64,000 bases of DNA from JAHECE01 sp963780675 (GCA_963780675.1 CAWACR010000004.1:1-64000); one strand, 5' to 3'; shown: positions 38,761 through 47,804, counted from the first letter of the stretch. The notes: a model not told the origin generated them from the letters alone. A program made the numbers and translations.

Positions 38761-40691
38761 GTGCGGGGCGGGGATCGGGGCGTGATGCGCGCGGGCGAGG
38801 AGCTCGGCGGTTACGTCCTCGTGCGCCAGATCGGCCGCGGCGGCATGGGGACGGTCTACGAGGCGATCGACGCCGACGACCGGCGCGTCGCCCTCAAGCT
38901 CCTCCACCCGCAGGTCGGCGCGGATCCTGCGGCGCGGGACCGGCTCCGGCGCGAGGTCGCCACGCTGCACCGGGTCCGGCACACGGGCGTGGCACGCGTG
39001 CTCGACGCCGAGGCCGACTCGGACGAGGCGTTCGTCGTCACCGAGCTGATCGACGGCCAGACGCTCGAGGACTCCGTGGCCGAGCACGGCCCGTTCGAGC
39101 CGGACGAGCTGCCCCGGCTCGCGCGCGGGCTCTTCGAGGCGATCGCCGCGATCCACGCGGCCGGGGTGGTGCACCGGGACGTCAAGCCGTCCAACGTGAT
39201 GCTCACCGACGACGGCCCCGTGCTCATCGACTTCGGCATCTCCCAGATCCAGGACGACGTCCGGTACACCCAGACGGGCATGGTGACCGGGACGCCGGGC
39301 TACATCGACCCCCAGGTGGTGACCGGTGCCGCCCCGAGCGAGGCGGGGGACTGGTGGGGCTGGGCCGCGGTGCTGGTCTTCGCGGCCACGGGCCGGCCGC
39401 CGTTCGGCCACGGGACGATGCCGGTGGTGCTCGGGCGCGTGACGCTGGGCGACGTCGACGTCGCGGGGCTGTCGCCGGCGCTCGCGCAGGCGTTCCGCGC
39501 GGCCCTCGTGCCGGCGCCGGACCGGCGCACGCGCCCGCAGGACCTGCTCGCGCTGCTCGAGGGTGATCCGAGCGCTGCTCGTGGCCGACGACACGACGGC
39601 CACCGTCGCGGGCCCTCTGGCCGCGGGGGCGCCGGTCACCAGCGTGCTCGTCACGAACCCCACCCTCGTGGCGCCGGTGGTGCGCCCGCTCCCGCCGTCG
39701 ATCCCGCCTGCCGGGCCCGGCGCGCCCGTCGCGCCGGCGGCGCCGGGCCGAACGACGACGGCGCCGCCCCCGCCGCCCTCGGCGGCCACGACGGCGCCGC
39801 CCCCGCCGCCGTACGCCGCGCCCGTGGTGCCGAGCAGCCTGGGCAGCGTGGTCGCGACGGTTCCCCCGGCGCCCCCCACAGCGCCCGGCGCAGCGCCGGC
39901 GAGCGTCCCGCCGCCCGTGCGATCGGCCGCCGGGTCGCCTCCGCCGTGGTTCGCGCCGGGCGGGGGGAATCCGGTGCCGCCGGGCGCCGTCGGAGTGGGC
40001 GCGCGTCAACCCGTACGCCGTCCCCGGTGCGTCGGCCGGTGCGCCGGCGGGGGCGACCCCCGCTCCGGCCGGAGCGGCCGAGGTGCCCGAGTGGGCGCGT
40101 CAGGCGCGTCCTCGGCCCGGGATGGTGGCGGTGCTGGGACTCGTCGCGGCGAGCCTGGCGATGGTGTGGCCCGGCGTGGTGGCCGTCGTGTGCGTGGCCG
40201 GGCTCGTCCTCGCGGCGGCGATCGGGTCGGGCGTGCGCGCCACGCGCGAGCGTCGGAGTCGGGCCGGGCGTCGGAAGTCCGACCTCGTGGTCGCCTCGTT
40301 GTCCTCGCCGTGGCACGTCCTGCGGGGCGCGCTGCTCTCGGCGGTCTCGCTCGGGCTCGGGCTGCTCGCCGGCGTCGGGATCTGGTGGGTGGCCGGGCTG
40401 GTCGCGGGGGCGGCGGTCGACCCGCTCGGAGGGCCTGGGGGCCTCGGGGCGAGGGCGGAGAGCCTCGCCGTCGGCCTGGCGTTCGTCGCCACCCTGGTCG
40501 TGGCCTGGCTGGTCCCGACCAGCCGCCGGGCCCAGGAGGGCGCGCGGTCCGTCCTCGCGCTGCTCGCAGCCGGGTCCGCGATGAGCACTCTCGTGGTGGT
40601 GGTGGGCGTCGTCGTCGCCCTCGTGGCCCTTGCGGTCGTGGCGAGCGGGGCCACGGCTCCCGACTGGTCGCCCTTCGGTGGGTCGGCGTGA
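38761..40691 (+). CDS. Serine/threonine protein kinase with Pro-rich linker and membrane domain, frameshifts
   Basis: Hanks-type kinase. Gly-rich loop IGRGGMGTVYEAID, VALKLL with Lys46, catalytic HRDVKPSNVML (His138-Asp140), DFG Asp157 in IDFGISQIQDD and activation segment GMVTGTPGYIDPQV. The kinase domain ends near residue 270. A Pro/Ala-rich linker follows, then a C-terminal membrane region with four to five helices (VAVLGLVAASLAMVWPG, VVCVAGLVLAAAIGSGV, LLAGVGIWWVAGLVAGAAV, LAFVATLVVAWLV, LVVVVGVVVALVALAVVA). Frame breaks near 39570 (extra G) and 40005. Most PknB-type kinases have one helix and PASTA repeats; this multi-helix tail differs. Confidence 0.88.
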
Positions 40692-40720
40692 GCCTTCAGG
40701 AGCGTGTCAGGGCCAGGCCG

Positions 40721-40726
40721 TACCCT
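40721..40726 (+). promoter_or_regulatory. Putative -10 box of the MauE/DoxX gene
   Basis: TACCCT ends 6 nt before ATG 40733. Confidence 0.5.
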
Positions 40727-40732
40727 GTGCGC

Positions 40733-41233
40733 ATGTCCGGCCCCGAGGAGCCCAGGTCCCGCCCCGCGTGGACCGACGTCCAGCCGTGGCTCAGCCTGGC
40801 GATCCGCCTGGTCCTCGCGGGCGTCGCACTCTGGGCCGGGGTCGCGAAGATCTCCGATCCCGAGGGCAGCGTGCGGGCGGTGCGCGCGTACGACCTCCTG
40901 CCCGCGGGACTGGCGGAGATCGTGGGGTACGCCCTGCCCGTGGTCGAGATCATCGTGGGCCTGCTGCTGCTGGCCGGGCTCCTCACCCGCTATGTCGCTG
41001 TGGTCAACGGCCTGCTCATGCTCGGTTTCGTGGTCGGCGTCGCGTCGGCGTGGGCCCGCGGCCTCTCGATCGACTGCGGCTGTTTCGGCGGGGGCGGGCA
41101 GGTCGCCCAGGGGGAGGCCGAGTACCTGACGGTCATCCTGCGCGACGCCGCGCTGGTGGCGGGCTCGGCGTTCCTCGTGCGCTGGCCGCGCAGCCGGTTC
41201 TCGGCCGACGGCGCGCTGGGCCTCGATCCGTGA
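40733..41233 (+). CDS. MauE/DoxX family redox-associated membrane protein
   Basis: 166 residues with four transmembrane helices. The helix-loop pattern LAIRLVLAGVALWAGVAKIS ... GYALPVVEIIVGLLLLAGLL ... LMLGFVVGVASAWARGLSID with CGCFGGGGQ is that of MauE-type proteins, which assist disulfide formation or electron transfer together with thioredoxin-like partners. A DsbA-like gene follows 115 nt downstream on the same strand. ATG 40733 is fixed by the -10 box; GTG 40688, overlapping the kinase stop, is an alternative. Confidence 0.88.
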   Translation: MSGPEEPRSRPAWTDVQPWLSLAIRLVLAGVALWAGVAKISDPEGSVRAVRAYDLLPAGLAEIVGYALPVVEIIVGLLLLAGLLTRYVAVVNGLLMLGFVVGVASAWARGLSIDCGCFGGGGQVAQGEAEYLTVILRDAALVAGSAFLVRWPRSRFSADGALGLDP

Positions 41234-41348
41234 CCACCTGACCTGCATCCCGGCCCGGGCCACGAAACGGGCCGGGGCCCACCGACCTGACCGAGCGCCG
41301 TCGTCGACCATTCGCTGCGCTCGACTCATCACCACCCGAAGGGGACCC

Positions 41349-42218
41349 ATGGCAACCTCGAACACTCCACGCGACACGCCTGTCCGGATGACGAAGGCCG
41401 AGAAGCGAGAGGCCGCTCGCGAGGAGGCGCGGAAGCTGCGCGAAGAGCAGGCCAAGCGCGACAAGCGGAACCGGATCATCCTCATCGGCACGCTCGTGGG
41501 CGTGCTCGCCCTGATCGCCGTCGCCGCGACCGTGATCATCGGTCAGAGCGGGAAGTCGGCGCTCGAGGACGTCGCGAGCCCGGCCGGGGCGAACGCGTCG
41601 GGCGGGATCGTCGTCGGTGCGGGCGGGGTGGGCGACGACAGCCTGAGCGCACCCACCGTCCAGGTCTACTCCGACTTCATGTGCCCCTACTGCGGCCAGT
41701 TCGAGCTGACGAACGGCGCGATGCTCGACGAGCTCGCCGCCGCCGGCGAGGCGACGATCGTCTACCACCAGGTGGCGTTCCTCGACCGCTTCTCGAACGG
41801 GACGAACTACTCGACGCGGGCCGCGCAGGCGGCCGCCGTCGTCGCCGACGCGGCGCCGGAGCAGTTCACCGCCTTCACCGCGGCACTCTTCGCCAGCCAG
41901 CCGGCTGAGAACACGGACGGCCTGAGCGACGACGAGATCGCGGCGATCGCCGTCAGCGTCGGCGTGCCGCAGGAGGTGGCCGACACGTTCGTGGACGGGA
42001 CCTTCACGGACTGGGTCGAGGCCGCCACGAACCAGGCCACCGAGGACCTCGAGCGGCCCGCGACCCCGACCGTCCTCATCGACGGCGAGGTGTGGGAGGG
42101 CGACTGGCGCGACACGGAGGCCTTCAGGGCCGCCATCGTCGGCGAGGACGCGGCGACGGCGCCCACCGCCACGGCGACGACCCCCGCAGCCGAGGCCACG
42201 GCGACGCCGGCCGGCTGA
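41349..42218 (+). CDS. Membrane-anchored DsbA-like thioredoxin domain protein
   Basis: Extracytoplasmic thiol oxidoreductase. ATG 41349 with GAAGGGGA upstream. A charged cytoplasmic N-terminus (MTKAEKREAAREEARKLREE, coiled) leads to one helix (IILIGTLVGVLALIAVAATV) and a thioredoxin/DsbA domain with the active site Cys112-Pro-Tyr-Cys115 (SDFMCPYCGQFE) and the cis-Pro loop RPATPTVLIDGEVW. The C-terminus is a Thr/Ala-rich tail. Likely works with the upstream MauE/DoxX protein in disulfide bond formation; this is inferred from adjacency and family. Confidence 0.9.
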   Translation: MATSNTPRDTPVRMTKAEKREAAREEARKLREEQAKRDKRNRIILIGTLVGVLALIAVAATVIIGQSGKSALEDVASPAGANASGGIVVGAGGVGDDSLSAPTVQVYSDFMCPYCGQFELTNGAMLDELAAAGEATIVYHQVAFLDRFSNGTNYSTRAAQAAAVVADAAPEQFTAFTAALFASQPAENTDGLSDDEIAAIAVSVGVPQEVADTFVDGTFTDWVEAATNQATEDLERPATPTVLIDGEVWEGDWRDTEAFRAAIVGEDAATAPTATATTPAAEATATPAG

Positions 42219-42355
42219 GCCCCGCCGGCTGAACGCCGTCTCCTCCCTGTCCGCCGGACACGTGGTCGGTCGCCTCATCCCCCCGAGGAGGCGACCCGCC
42301 ACGTGCTCGGCGGATGGGAGGCGCCGGTCGGGTTGTCTAGACTCGACCGGCACAC

Positions 42356-42430
42356 GCCGCCTTAGCTCAGAGGTAGAGCACCCGCCTTGTAAGCGGACGG
42401 TCGTCGGTTCAATCCCGACAGGCGGCTCCA
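42356..42430 (+). tRNA. tRNA-Thr (anticodon TGT)
   Basis: Acceptor GCCGCCT (42356-42362) pairs with AGGCGGC (42420-42426); discriminator T and an encoded CCA (42428-42430). The D arm is AGCTCAGAGGTAGAGC, the anticodon loop CTTGTAA reads TGT inside CCGC/GCGG, and the T arm is GTCGGTTCAATCCCGAC. All arms fold normally, giving 75 nt with CCA. Confidence 0.95.
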
Positions 42431-42494
42431 TCGTGACCTGCGCGAACATCCGGCGCGACCGGGCGGCGAGGTCAGCCGGGAGACAGGCGGGGCG

Positions 42495-42833
42495 CTAGTC
42501 GAACCGCCGGGACCGTTTGGACAGCCCGTACCAGAAGCCGTCGATGACGCTGCGGTTCTCCAGCCCGGTGTGGGCCGCGGCGCCGAGCGCGACGTGCAGC
42601 GGCGCCCAGTGCTCGGTCCGGGGGTGCGCCTGGCGGGCGGCGGGCGCGACGTGGGCGAAGTCGACGAGAGCGTCGAGGTCCCTCCTGCGGAGGGCTTCGG
42701 CAGCCCACTGGTCGAATTCGGCCGACGCGTGCGGCGGAGTGGCGGCGGCGCCGGCGGCCGGGTTGAACCAGCGCAGGTTGTGGGTGGTGAAGCCGGACCC
42801 GATGATCAGGGTGCCGGCCTCGCGCAGGGACAC
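42495..42833 (-). pseudogene. C-terminal remnant of a DODA-type extradiol dioxygenase (YgiD/LigB family)
   Basis: 112 residues with the C-terminal hallmark TLIIGSGFTTHNLRWFNPAA, then FDQWAAEALRRRDLDALVDF, HPRTEHWAPLHVALGAAA and the end GLENRSVIDGFWYGLSKRSR. The family is about 260 residues; the first 150, including the His/Glu metal site, are missing. The fragment stops at 42833, next to the rrf2 gene, whose GTG is at 42907. The GTG that starts the open frame has no good ribosome binding site. I read it as a truncated remnant left by a rearrangement between the tRNA and the sulfate cluster. Confidence 0.8.
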
Positions 42834-42906
42834 GGTGCGTGGTGCGCGATGCGCGCGTTGCGCGGTTCGGCGGCCCCCGGGGCCCGTGGCCCCGGATCAT
42901 GGGGGC

Positions 42907-43365
42907 GTGAGGATCTCGGCGAAGGCGGACTACGCGGTGCGGGCGTGTGTGGAGCTCGCGGCCCGGGGCGGGGTGGACGCCGTGTCGGTCGAGGTGTTGG
43001 CCGGGGCGCGGGGGATCCCGGCGGCCTTCTTGGAGCGGATCGTGGGAGACCTTCGTCGGGCGGGGCTGGTGGCGAGCGTGCGCGGCGCGGGTGGTGGGTA
43101 CCGGCTGGCCCGGGCGGCGTCGGAGGTGACGGTCGCGGACGTCGTCCGGGCGGTCGACGGGCCGCTGGTGTTCGTGCGCGGGGAGCGGCCGACGGACCTG
43201 GCGTATGACGGTCCGGCCGAGCCGCTGATCACGTTGTGGGTGGCGTTGCGGGCGAGCGTGCGCTCGGTGCTGGAGTCCGTGACGATCGCGGACCTGGCCG
43301 CGAACACCCTCCCTGCGGCGGTGTCGGCGCTGGTCGAGGACCCCGAGGCCTGGCGCAACCCCTGA
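42907..43365 (+). CDS. Rrf2 family transcriptional regulator
   Basis: 152 residues. Winged-helix domain VRISAKADYAVRACVELAAR ... VLAGARGIPAAFLERIVGDL ... LVASVRGAGGGYRLARAASE, the Rrf2 pattern, followed by the dimerisation helix RSVLESVTIADLAA. The three cysteines that hold an Fe-S cluster in IscR and NsrR are absent; the region reads RPTDLAYDGPAEPLITLWVA. Cluster-free Rrf2 proteins such as CymR control cysteine and sulfate genes. The gene lies 298 nt upstream of a sulfate ABC operon, so a CymR-like role is plausible but inferred. Confidence 0.9.
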   Translation: MRISAKADYAVRACVELAARGGVDAVSVEVLAGARGIPAAFLERIVGDLRRAGLVASVRGAGGGYRLARAASEVTVADVVRAVDGPLVFVRGERPTDLAYDGPAEPLITLWVALRASVRSVLESVTIADLAANTLPAAVSALVEDPEAWRNP

Positions 43366-43402
43366 TCGACCGCGGGCCCGGCGCCCGCGCGCCGGTCAGT
43401 TC

Positions 43403-43477
43403 GTGGACCGGGGTGTCCACGATGTGGATGGTTCACGGCGCGAGTTGATTCCCGACTTCTCGGGTCGGAATTATCCG
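43403..43477 (+). promoter_or_regulatory. Regulatory region of the sulfate operon with palindromes
   Basis: GTGGAC-cggggt-GTCCAC (43403-43420) forms a small hairpin. Then ATTCCCGAC (43448-43456) faces GTCGGAAT (43464-43471) imperfectly, and CGGAATTATCCG (43466-43477) has 4-bp arms around ATTA. The AT-rich core GGAATTAT stands out in this GC-rich DNA and resembles Rrf2/CymR-type operators. Confidence 0.45.
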
Positions 43478-43663
43478 GGTTGTGGGAACGAACTCCTCGT
43501 TGAGCGAGCGCCGGATGGCGGGCCGAATGTGCCTGCCCGGCGCCATGTGTCGCTGACCCCGGCACCCTTCGCACCGTTCCTCACCCTGCCCGCGCATCCG
43601 CGCTCTCGCGTCCGTCCTTCGAGGACGCAGCCCCCCGCATCACCACACCGAAAGGCACGTCCC

Positions 43664-44749
43664 ATGTCTGTCACGTCCTCCCGTCCCCGCCGGCTCACCC
43701 GTAGACGAACGGTCTCCGCGCTGGCGGCCGCGGCTCTGCTCACCACCCTCGCGGCCTGCTCGACGGCGTCCGGGACGTCGGAGTCCGCCACCGCTGCGGG
43801 TGACGCCACGCCGGTGGAGCCCGTCGAGTTGTCGTTGGTCGGGTTCGCGGTGCCGAAGGCCGCCAACAACGCGATCCAGGCGAAGTTCGCCGAGACCCCC
43901 GAGGGTGCCGGTGTGACCTGGGTGGAGTCCTACGGGGCGTCGGGTGATCAGAGCCGCGCCGTCGCCGGCGGGCTGAAGGCCGACTACGTGCACTTCTCGT
44001 TGGAGGGTGACGTCACCCGCCTGGTCGAGGCGGGGCTGGTGGCCGAGGACTGGAACCAGGGCCCGACCGACGGCATCGTGTCGGACTCCGTCGTGGTGAT
44101 CGTCGTGCGGGAGGGCAACCCCAAGGGGATCACCGGCTGGGACGACCTCATCGAGCCCGGGGTGGGGATCGTGACCCCGAACCCGGGGTCGTCGGGATCG
44201 GCGCGTTGGAACATCCTCGCTGCTTACGGCCACATCCTGGGCAGCGGCGGCACCGACGCCGAGGCGGACGCGTTCGTGACCTCGCTGTTCCAGAACGTGG
44301 TGGCCCTGCCGGGCAGCGGGCGGGACGCGACGGCGGCGTTCCTGGCCGGAACGGGTGACGTGCTCCTGTCGTATGAGAACGAGGCGATCCTGGCACGGCA
44401 GAGCGGGGAGTCCCTCGACTACATCGTCCCCGACACCACGCTCCTGATCGAGAACCCAGGCGCGGTCCTGATCGACGCGCACCCCAAGGCGTCCGACTGG
44501 CTGGACTTCGTCCTCTCGCCGGCGGGTCAGACCGAGTTCGCCACGCTCGGGTTCCGCCCGGTGATCGACGGCGTCGACGTCGGCGAGGTCGAGGGTGCGA
44601 ACGACCCGGCCGATCCGTTCCCGACGCCGGCCAATCTCCTGACGATCAACGAGGACTTCGGTGGCTGGCCTGCCGCGAACGCCAAGTACTTCGACCCCGA
44701 GACCGGACTGGTGACCCAGATCCAGACGGCCACCGGTAAGTCGTCGTGA
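43664..44749 (+). CDS. Sulfate ABC transporter substrate-binding lipoprotein
   Basis: Periplasmic-type sulfate or thiosulfate binding protein (Sbp/CysP family), 361 residues. Signal peptide with twin Arg-rich start and lipobox LAACS (Cys32). Family motifs: VESYGASGDQSRAVAGGLKA, DYVHFSLEGDVTRLVEAGLV, NPKGITGWDDLIEPGVGIVT, TPNPGSSGSARWNILAAYG and GDVLLSYENEAILA. ATG 43664. TGA 44747-44749 overlaps the cysT GTG. First gene of the sbp-cysT-cysW-cysA operon. Confidence 0.93.
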   Translation: MSVTSSRPRRLTRRRTVSALAAAALLTTLAACSTASGTSESATAAGDATPVEPVELSLVGFAVPKAANNAIQAKFAETPEGAGVTWVESYGASGDQSRAVAGGLKADYVHFSLEGDVTRLVEAGLVAEDWNQGPTDGIVSDSVVVIVVREGNPKGITGWDDLIEPGVGIVTPNPGSSGSARWNILAAYGHILGSGGTDAEADAFVTSLFQNVVALPGSGRDATAAFLAGTGDVLLSYENEAILARQSGESLDYIVPDTTLLIENPGAVLIDAHPKASDWLDFVLSPAGQTEFATLGFRPVIDGVDVGEVEGANDPADPFPTPANLLTINEDFGGWPAANAKYFDPETGLVTQIQTATGKSS

Positions 44750-45592
44750 CGGCAACCCTCGAGGCTCCGGTGCCGGCCGCCGCTCCAGCGGCGGCCGGTC
44801 CGGCGCACCACGTTCACTCGCGGGTCCGCCATCGGGTTCGGCGTGGCGATGCTGTGGTTCAGCCTGCTCGTCCTGATCCCGCTCGCCGCGGTCGTCGCCG
44901 TGACGGCGGCCGGTGGGTGGGACGGGTTCGGGCAGACGCTCACGAACGAACAGACCGCCGCCGCGCTGCGGCTCACCATCACACAGGCCACCCTGGTCAC
45001 GGCGCTGAACGTGGTGATGGGCACCTTGATCGCGTGGGTGCTCGTGCGCGACCGGTTCTTCGGCAAGCGGGCGCTGGAAGTCGTGATCGACATCCCGTTC
45101 GCGTTGCCCACGATCGTCGCGGGACTGGTGCTGCTCGCGCTCTACGGGCCGACCAGCCCGGTCGGTGTGAACGTCGCGAACACCCGGTCGGCGGTGTTCC
45201 TGGCGTTCGCCTTCGTCACGCTCCCGTTCGTGGTGCGCACCGTCCAACCGGTCCTCGAGGAGCTCGAGGCCGAGGTCGAGCAGGCGGCCGCTTCGCTCGG
45301 GGCGAGCCGGTTCACGACGTTCCGCCGGATCATCCTGCCGAGCCTGGCCCCGGCGATCACCGCCGGCGCCGCGTTGTCCTTCGCGCGCGCGATCGGCGAG
45401 TACGGGTCCCTCGTCCTGCTCTCGGGGAACCTGGCGCTGAAGACGGAGGTGACGTCGGTTCGGATGCTCACCTACATCGAGAACGGTGACCTCGCCTCCG
45501 CTGCCGCGGTCGCGACGATCCTGCTCGTCGTCGCACTCGTCGTGATCGTCCTGCTCGACGTCATCCAACGAAAGGTGGCGAACCGTGGCTGA
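44746..45592 (+). CDS. cysT: Sulfate ABC transporter permease CysT, one frameshift
   Basis: Inner permease subunit. GTG 44746 overlaps sbp. After an Ala/Pro-rich start the frame breaks near 44830, then runs intact: FGVAMLWFSLLVLIPLAAVV first helix, LRLTITQATLVTALNVVMGT, DIPFALPTIVAGLVLLALYG, and the EAA loop LEAEVEQAAASLGASRFTTF (EAA-x3-G) before RRIILPSLAPAITAGAALSF. Six helices in total. The stop at 45592 lies 8 nt inside cysW. Confidence 0.92.
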
Positions 45593-46493
45593 CACCTCCC
45601 ACGTCCTCGACAGCCCCGAGGACATCGACGACGAGGTGGGCGCCGTCCTCGGTCAGACACGGGAGCGGCCCCGCCGGTCGCCGGTATCGGGGCGCCGCGG
45701 GCCGGTGACCTACCTCTTTCGGGCGATCGTCATCGGCTACCTGTTCTTCCTGGTGATCTGGCCCGTCTCGCTGGTCGTACGCGTGACCTTCGCAGACGGC
45801 CTGGCCACCCTCGCCGAGACCCTGTCGGACCCGCTGGTGGTCCAGTCGCTGCGCCTGACCCTCGTGGTCTCGGTCGCCGCCGTGGCGATCAACACGGTGT
45901 TCGGGATCGGGATCTCCCTGCTCCTGGTCCGGTACGAGTTCCCCGGCAAGCGCGCCCTGAACGCGTTCATCGACCTGCCCCTGGCGGTCTCACCGGTCGT
46001 GGTCGGCCTCTCCCTGGTCCTGGTCTACAACGGGCGCACCGGCTGGTTCGGGCCGACCCTCGAGGCGAACGGCATCCAGGTGATGTTCGCGACTCCCGCG
46101 ATCATCATGGCGACCGCCTTCGTCGCGCTCCCCCTCGTCATCCGTGAGCTCGTGCCGGTGCTCGGGGAACTCGGCGTCGACCAGGAGCTCGCGGCACACA
46201 GCCTGGGCGCCAGCCCCGCGCAGACCTTCCGGCGGATCACGCTCCCGGCGATTCGCTGGGCGCTGGTCTACGGCGTGGTGCTGAGCCTGGCCCGGTCCCT
46301 GGGCGAGTTCGGCGCCGTCAAGATCGTCTCCGGCAACGTCATCGGCCGCACCCAGACCGCGACCCTGGTGGTCGAGCAGCAGTACCAGGACTTCGCCCAG
46401 GACACCGCGTACGCCATCGCGTTCCTCTTGGCGGCGGTCTCGGTCGCCTGCATCGTCGTCGTGTCTCTCCTGCGCCCCAAGGAAACGTCATGA
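45585..46493 (+). CDS. cysW: Sulfate ABC transporter permease CysW
   Basis: Second permease, 302 residues, intact. A 45-residue acidic/basic cytoplasmic start precedes six helices (AIVIGYLFFLVIWPVSLVVR; LRLTLVVSVAAVAINTVFGI; FIDLPLAVSPVVVGLSLVLV; VMFATPAIIMATAFVALPLV). The EAA-like loop is LGVDQELAAHSLGASPAQTF followed by RRITLPAIRWALVYGVVLSL. GTG 45585 overlaps cysT by 8 nt; TGA 46491-46493 overlaps the mini-ORF ATG. Confidence 0.93.
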   Translation: MADTSHVLDSPEDIDDEVGAVLGQTRERPRRSPVSGRRGPVTYLFRAIVIGYLFFLVIWPVSLVVRVTFADGLATLAETLSDPLVVQSLRLTLVVSVAAVAINTVFGIGISLLLVRYEFPGKRALNAFIDLPLAVSPVVVGLSLVLVYNGRTGWFGPTLEANGIQVMFATPAIIMATAFVALPLVIRELVPVLGELGVDQELAAHSLGASPAQTFRRITLPAIRWALVYGVVLSLARSLGEFGAVKIVSGNVIGRTQTATLVVEQQYQDFAQDTAYAIAFLLAAVSVACIVVVSLLRPKETS

Positions 46494-46546
46494 ACGCCCC
46501 AGCCCCCGCCGCCCTGCCCGACGACCAGAACCGGGACCTGTCATGA
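46490..46546 (+). CDS. 18-codon ORF bridging cysW and cysA
   Basis: ATG 46490 overlaps the cysW stop (ATGA) and its own TGA 46544-46546 overlaps the cysA ATG (ATGA). It encodes MNAPAPAALPDDQNRDLS. The double overlap suggests a coupling peptide that hands ribosomes from cysW to cysA. A single indel could instead make it the cysA N-terminus. No homology is visible. Confidence 0.4.
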   Translation: MNAPAPAALPDDQNRDLS

Positions 46547-47505
46547 GCATCGACGTCCGTAACGTCTCCAAGTGGTTCGGCGACTTCACCGCCCTCGACG
46601 ACGTCTCCGTCTCCATCCCCTCCGGGGGGCTCACCGCCCTCCTCGGGCCCAGCGGCGGCGGCAAGTCCACGCTGCTGCGCATCATCGCCGGACTCGAGAC
46701 GGCCGACACGGGCAGCATCCATATCGAGGGGACCGACGTCACCGACCTCACGCCACAGAGCCGCAACGTCGGCTTCGTGTTCCAGCACTACGCCGCGTTC
46801 AAGCACCTGTCCGTCGCCCGGAACGTCGCGTTCGGCCTCGAGATCCGCAAGCGCCCCAAGGACGAGACGCGCGAACGCGTCCACGAGCTCCTCCAGCTGG
46901 TGCACCTCGAGCAGTTCGCCGACCGGCTCCCGGCCCAGCTCTCCGGCGGGCAACGCCAGCGGATGGCCCTGGCCCGCGCCCTCGCGGTCGAGCCCAACGT
47001 CCTGCTCCTCGACGAACCGTTCGGCGCCCTCGACGCCAAGGTCCGCAAGGAACTGCGCGAATGGCTGCGCCGCCTCCACGACGAAGTCCACGTCACCACC
47101 GTGTTCGTCACCCACGACCAGGAGGAGGCCCTCGAGGTCGCGGACGAGATCGTCGTCATCAACGAGGGCCGCATCGAGCAGATCGGCACCCCCGACACGC
47201 TCTACGACGCCCCGGCCAACGACTTCGTCATGAGCTTCCTCGGTCCCGTCACCCGGCTCCACGGAGCGCTCGTGCGCCCACACGACCTCGAGCTCTACCC
47301 AGCGGGATCGGACCAGGGCCTCGATGCACGGATCACCCGCGTCACCCGCGTCGGCTACGAGGTCCGCGTCCACGTCCAGGTCTCCGGCCAGGACGAGCCC
47401 GTCCTCGTCACGCTCACCCGCACCCACTACCGGTCCCTCGGCGTGTCGGTCGGCGACCCCGTCGCGCTCCGGGTCGCCGCCGACGCCCCGATGGTGCTCG
47501 TGTAG
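46543..47505 (+). CDS. cysA: Sulfate ABC transporter ATP-binding protein CysA
   Basis: Energises CysTW. 320 residues, intact. Walker A LLGPSGGGKSTLLRIIAGLE, Q loop VGFVFQHYAAFKHLSVARNV, signature QLSGGQRQRMALARALAVEP, Walker B LLLDEPFGALDAKVRKELRE, H loop FVTHDQEEALEVADEIVVIN, then the C-terminal TOBE-like regulatory part with VMSFLGPVTRLHGALVRPHD (FLG-V-RPHD typical of CysA). ATG 46543. Confidence 0.95.
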   Translation: MSIDVRNVSKWFGDFTALDDVSVSIPSGGLTALLGPSGGGKSTLLRIIAGLETADTGSIHIEGTDVTDLTPQSRNVGFVFQHYAAFKHLSVARNVAFGLEIRKRPKDETRERVHELLQLVHLEQFADRLPAQLSGGQRQRMALARALAVEPNVLLLDEPFGALDAKVRKELREWLRRLHDEVHVTTVFVTHDQEEALEVADEIVVINEGRIEQIGTPDTLYDAPANDFVMSFLGPVTRLHGALVRPHDLELYPAGSDQGLDARITRVTRVGYEVRVHVQVSGQDEPVLVTLTRTHYRSLGVSVGDPVALRVAADAPMVLV

Positions 47506-47804
47506 GCCGGCCGCGTGCGGGAAGGGCGCCTGACCCGTTACTCGGGGACCGGCGCCGGCGAACGGGTGACACTGCCGCGTGAGGCGGGCCACCTCGGACT
47601 GCCGGAGCCAGTTCGGTGACACGGCCGAGCCGCCGCGAGAGTTCCTCGCGCAGGACGCCGACAAGGAAGGGGGCGATCTCCCGGCGCGCACGCCGGCACG
47701 TCGTGTGGTCGGAGGCCCGAAGTCCCTGGCCCATCAGATATGACGCCCGACCGCTTACCCGCAGCAGATCGTCCAGCTGCGCCCCAGTCTCTGGAGGGAC
47801 CCGA
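47506..47804. other. Intergenic region between cysA and the metallophosphoesterase gene
   Basis: Holds ACCCGTT/AACGGGT arms around 47531-47565 with a CCGGCGCCGG palindrome between, a possible terminator of the cys operon. On the minus strand an open frame around 47560-47800 reads like a helical protein (GAQLDDLLRVSGRASYLMGQ, REIAPFLVGVLREELSRRLG); it may be a gene fragment but I do not recognise it. Confidence 0.35.
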
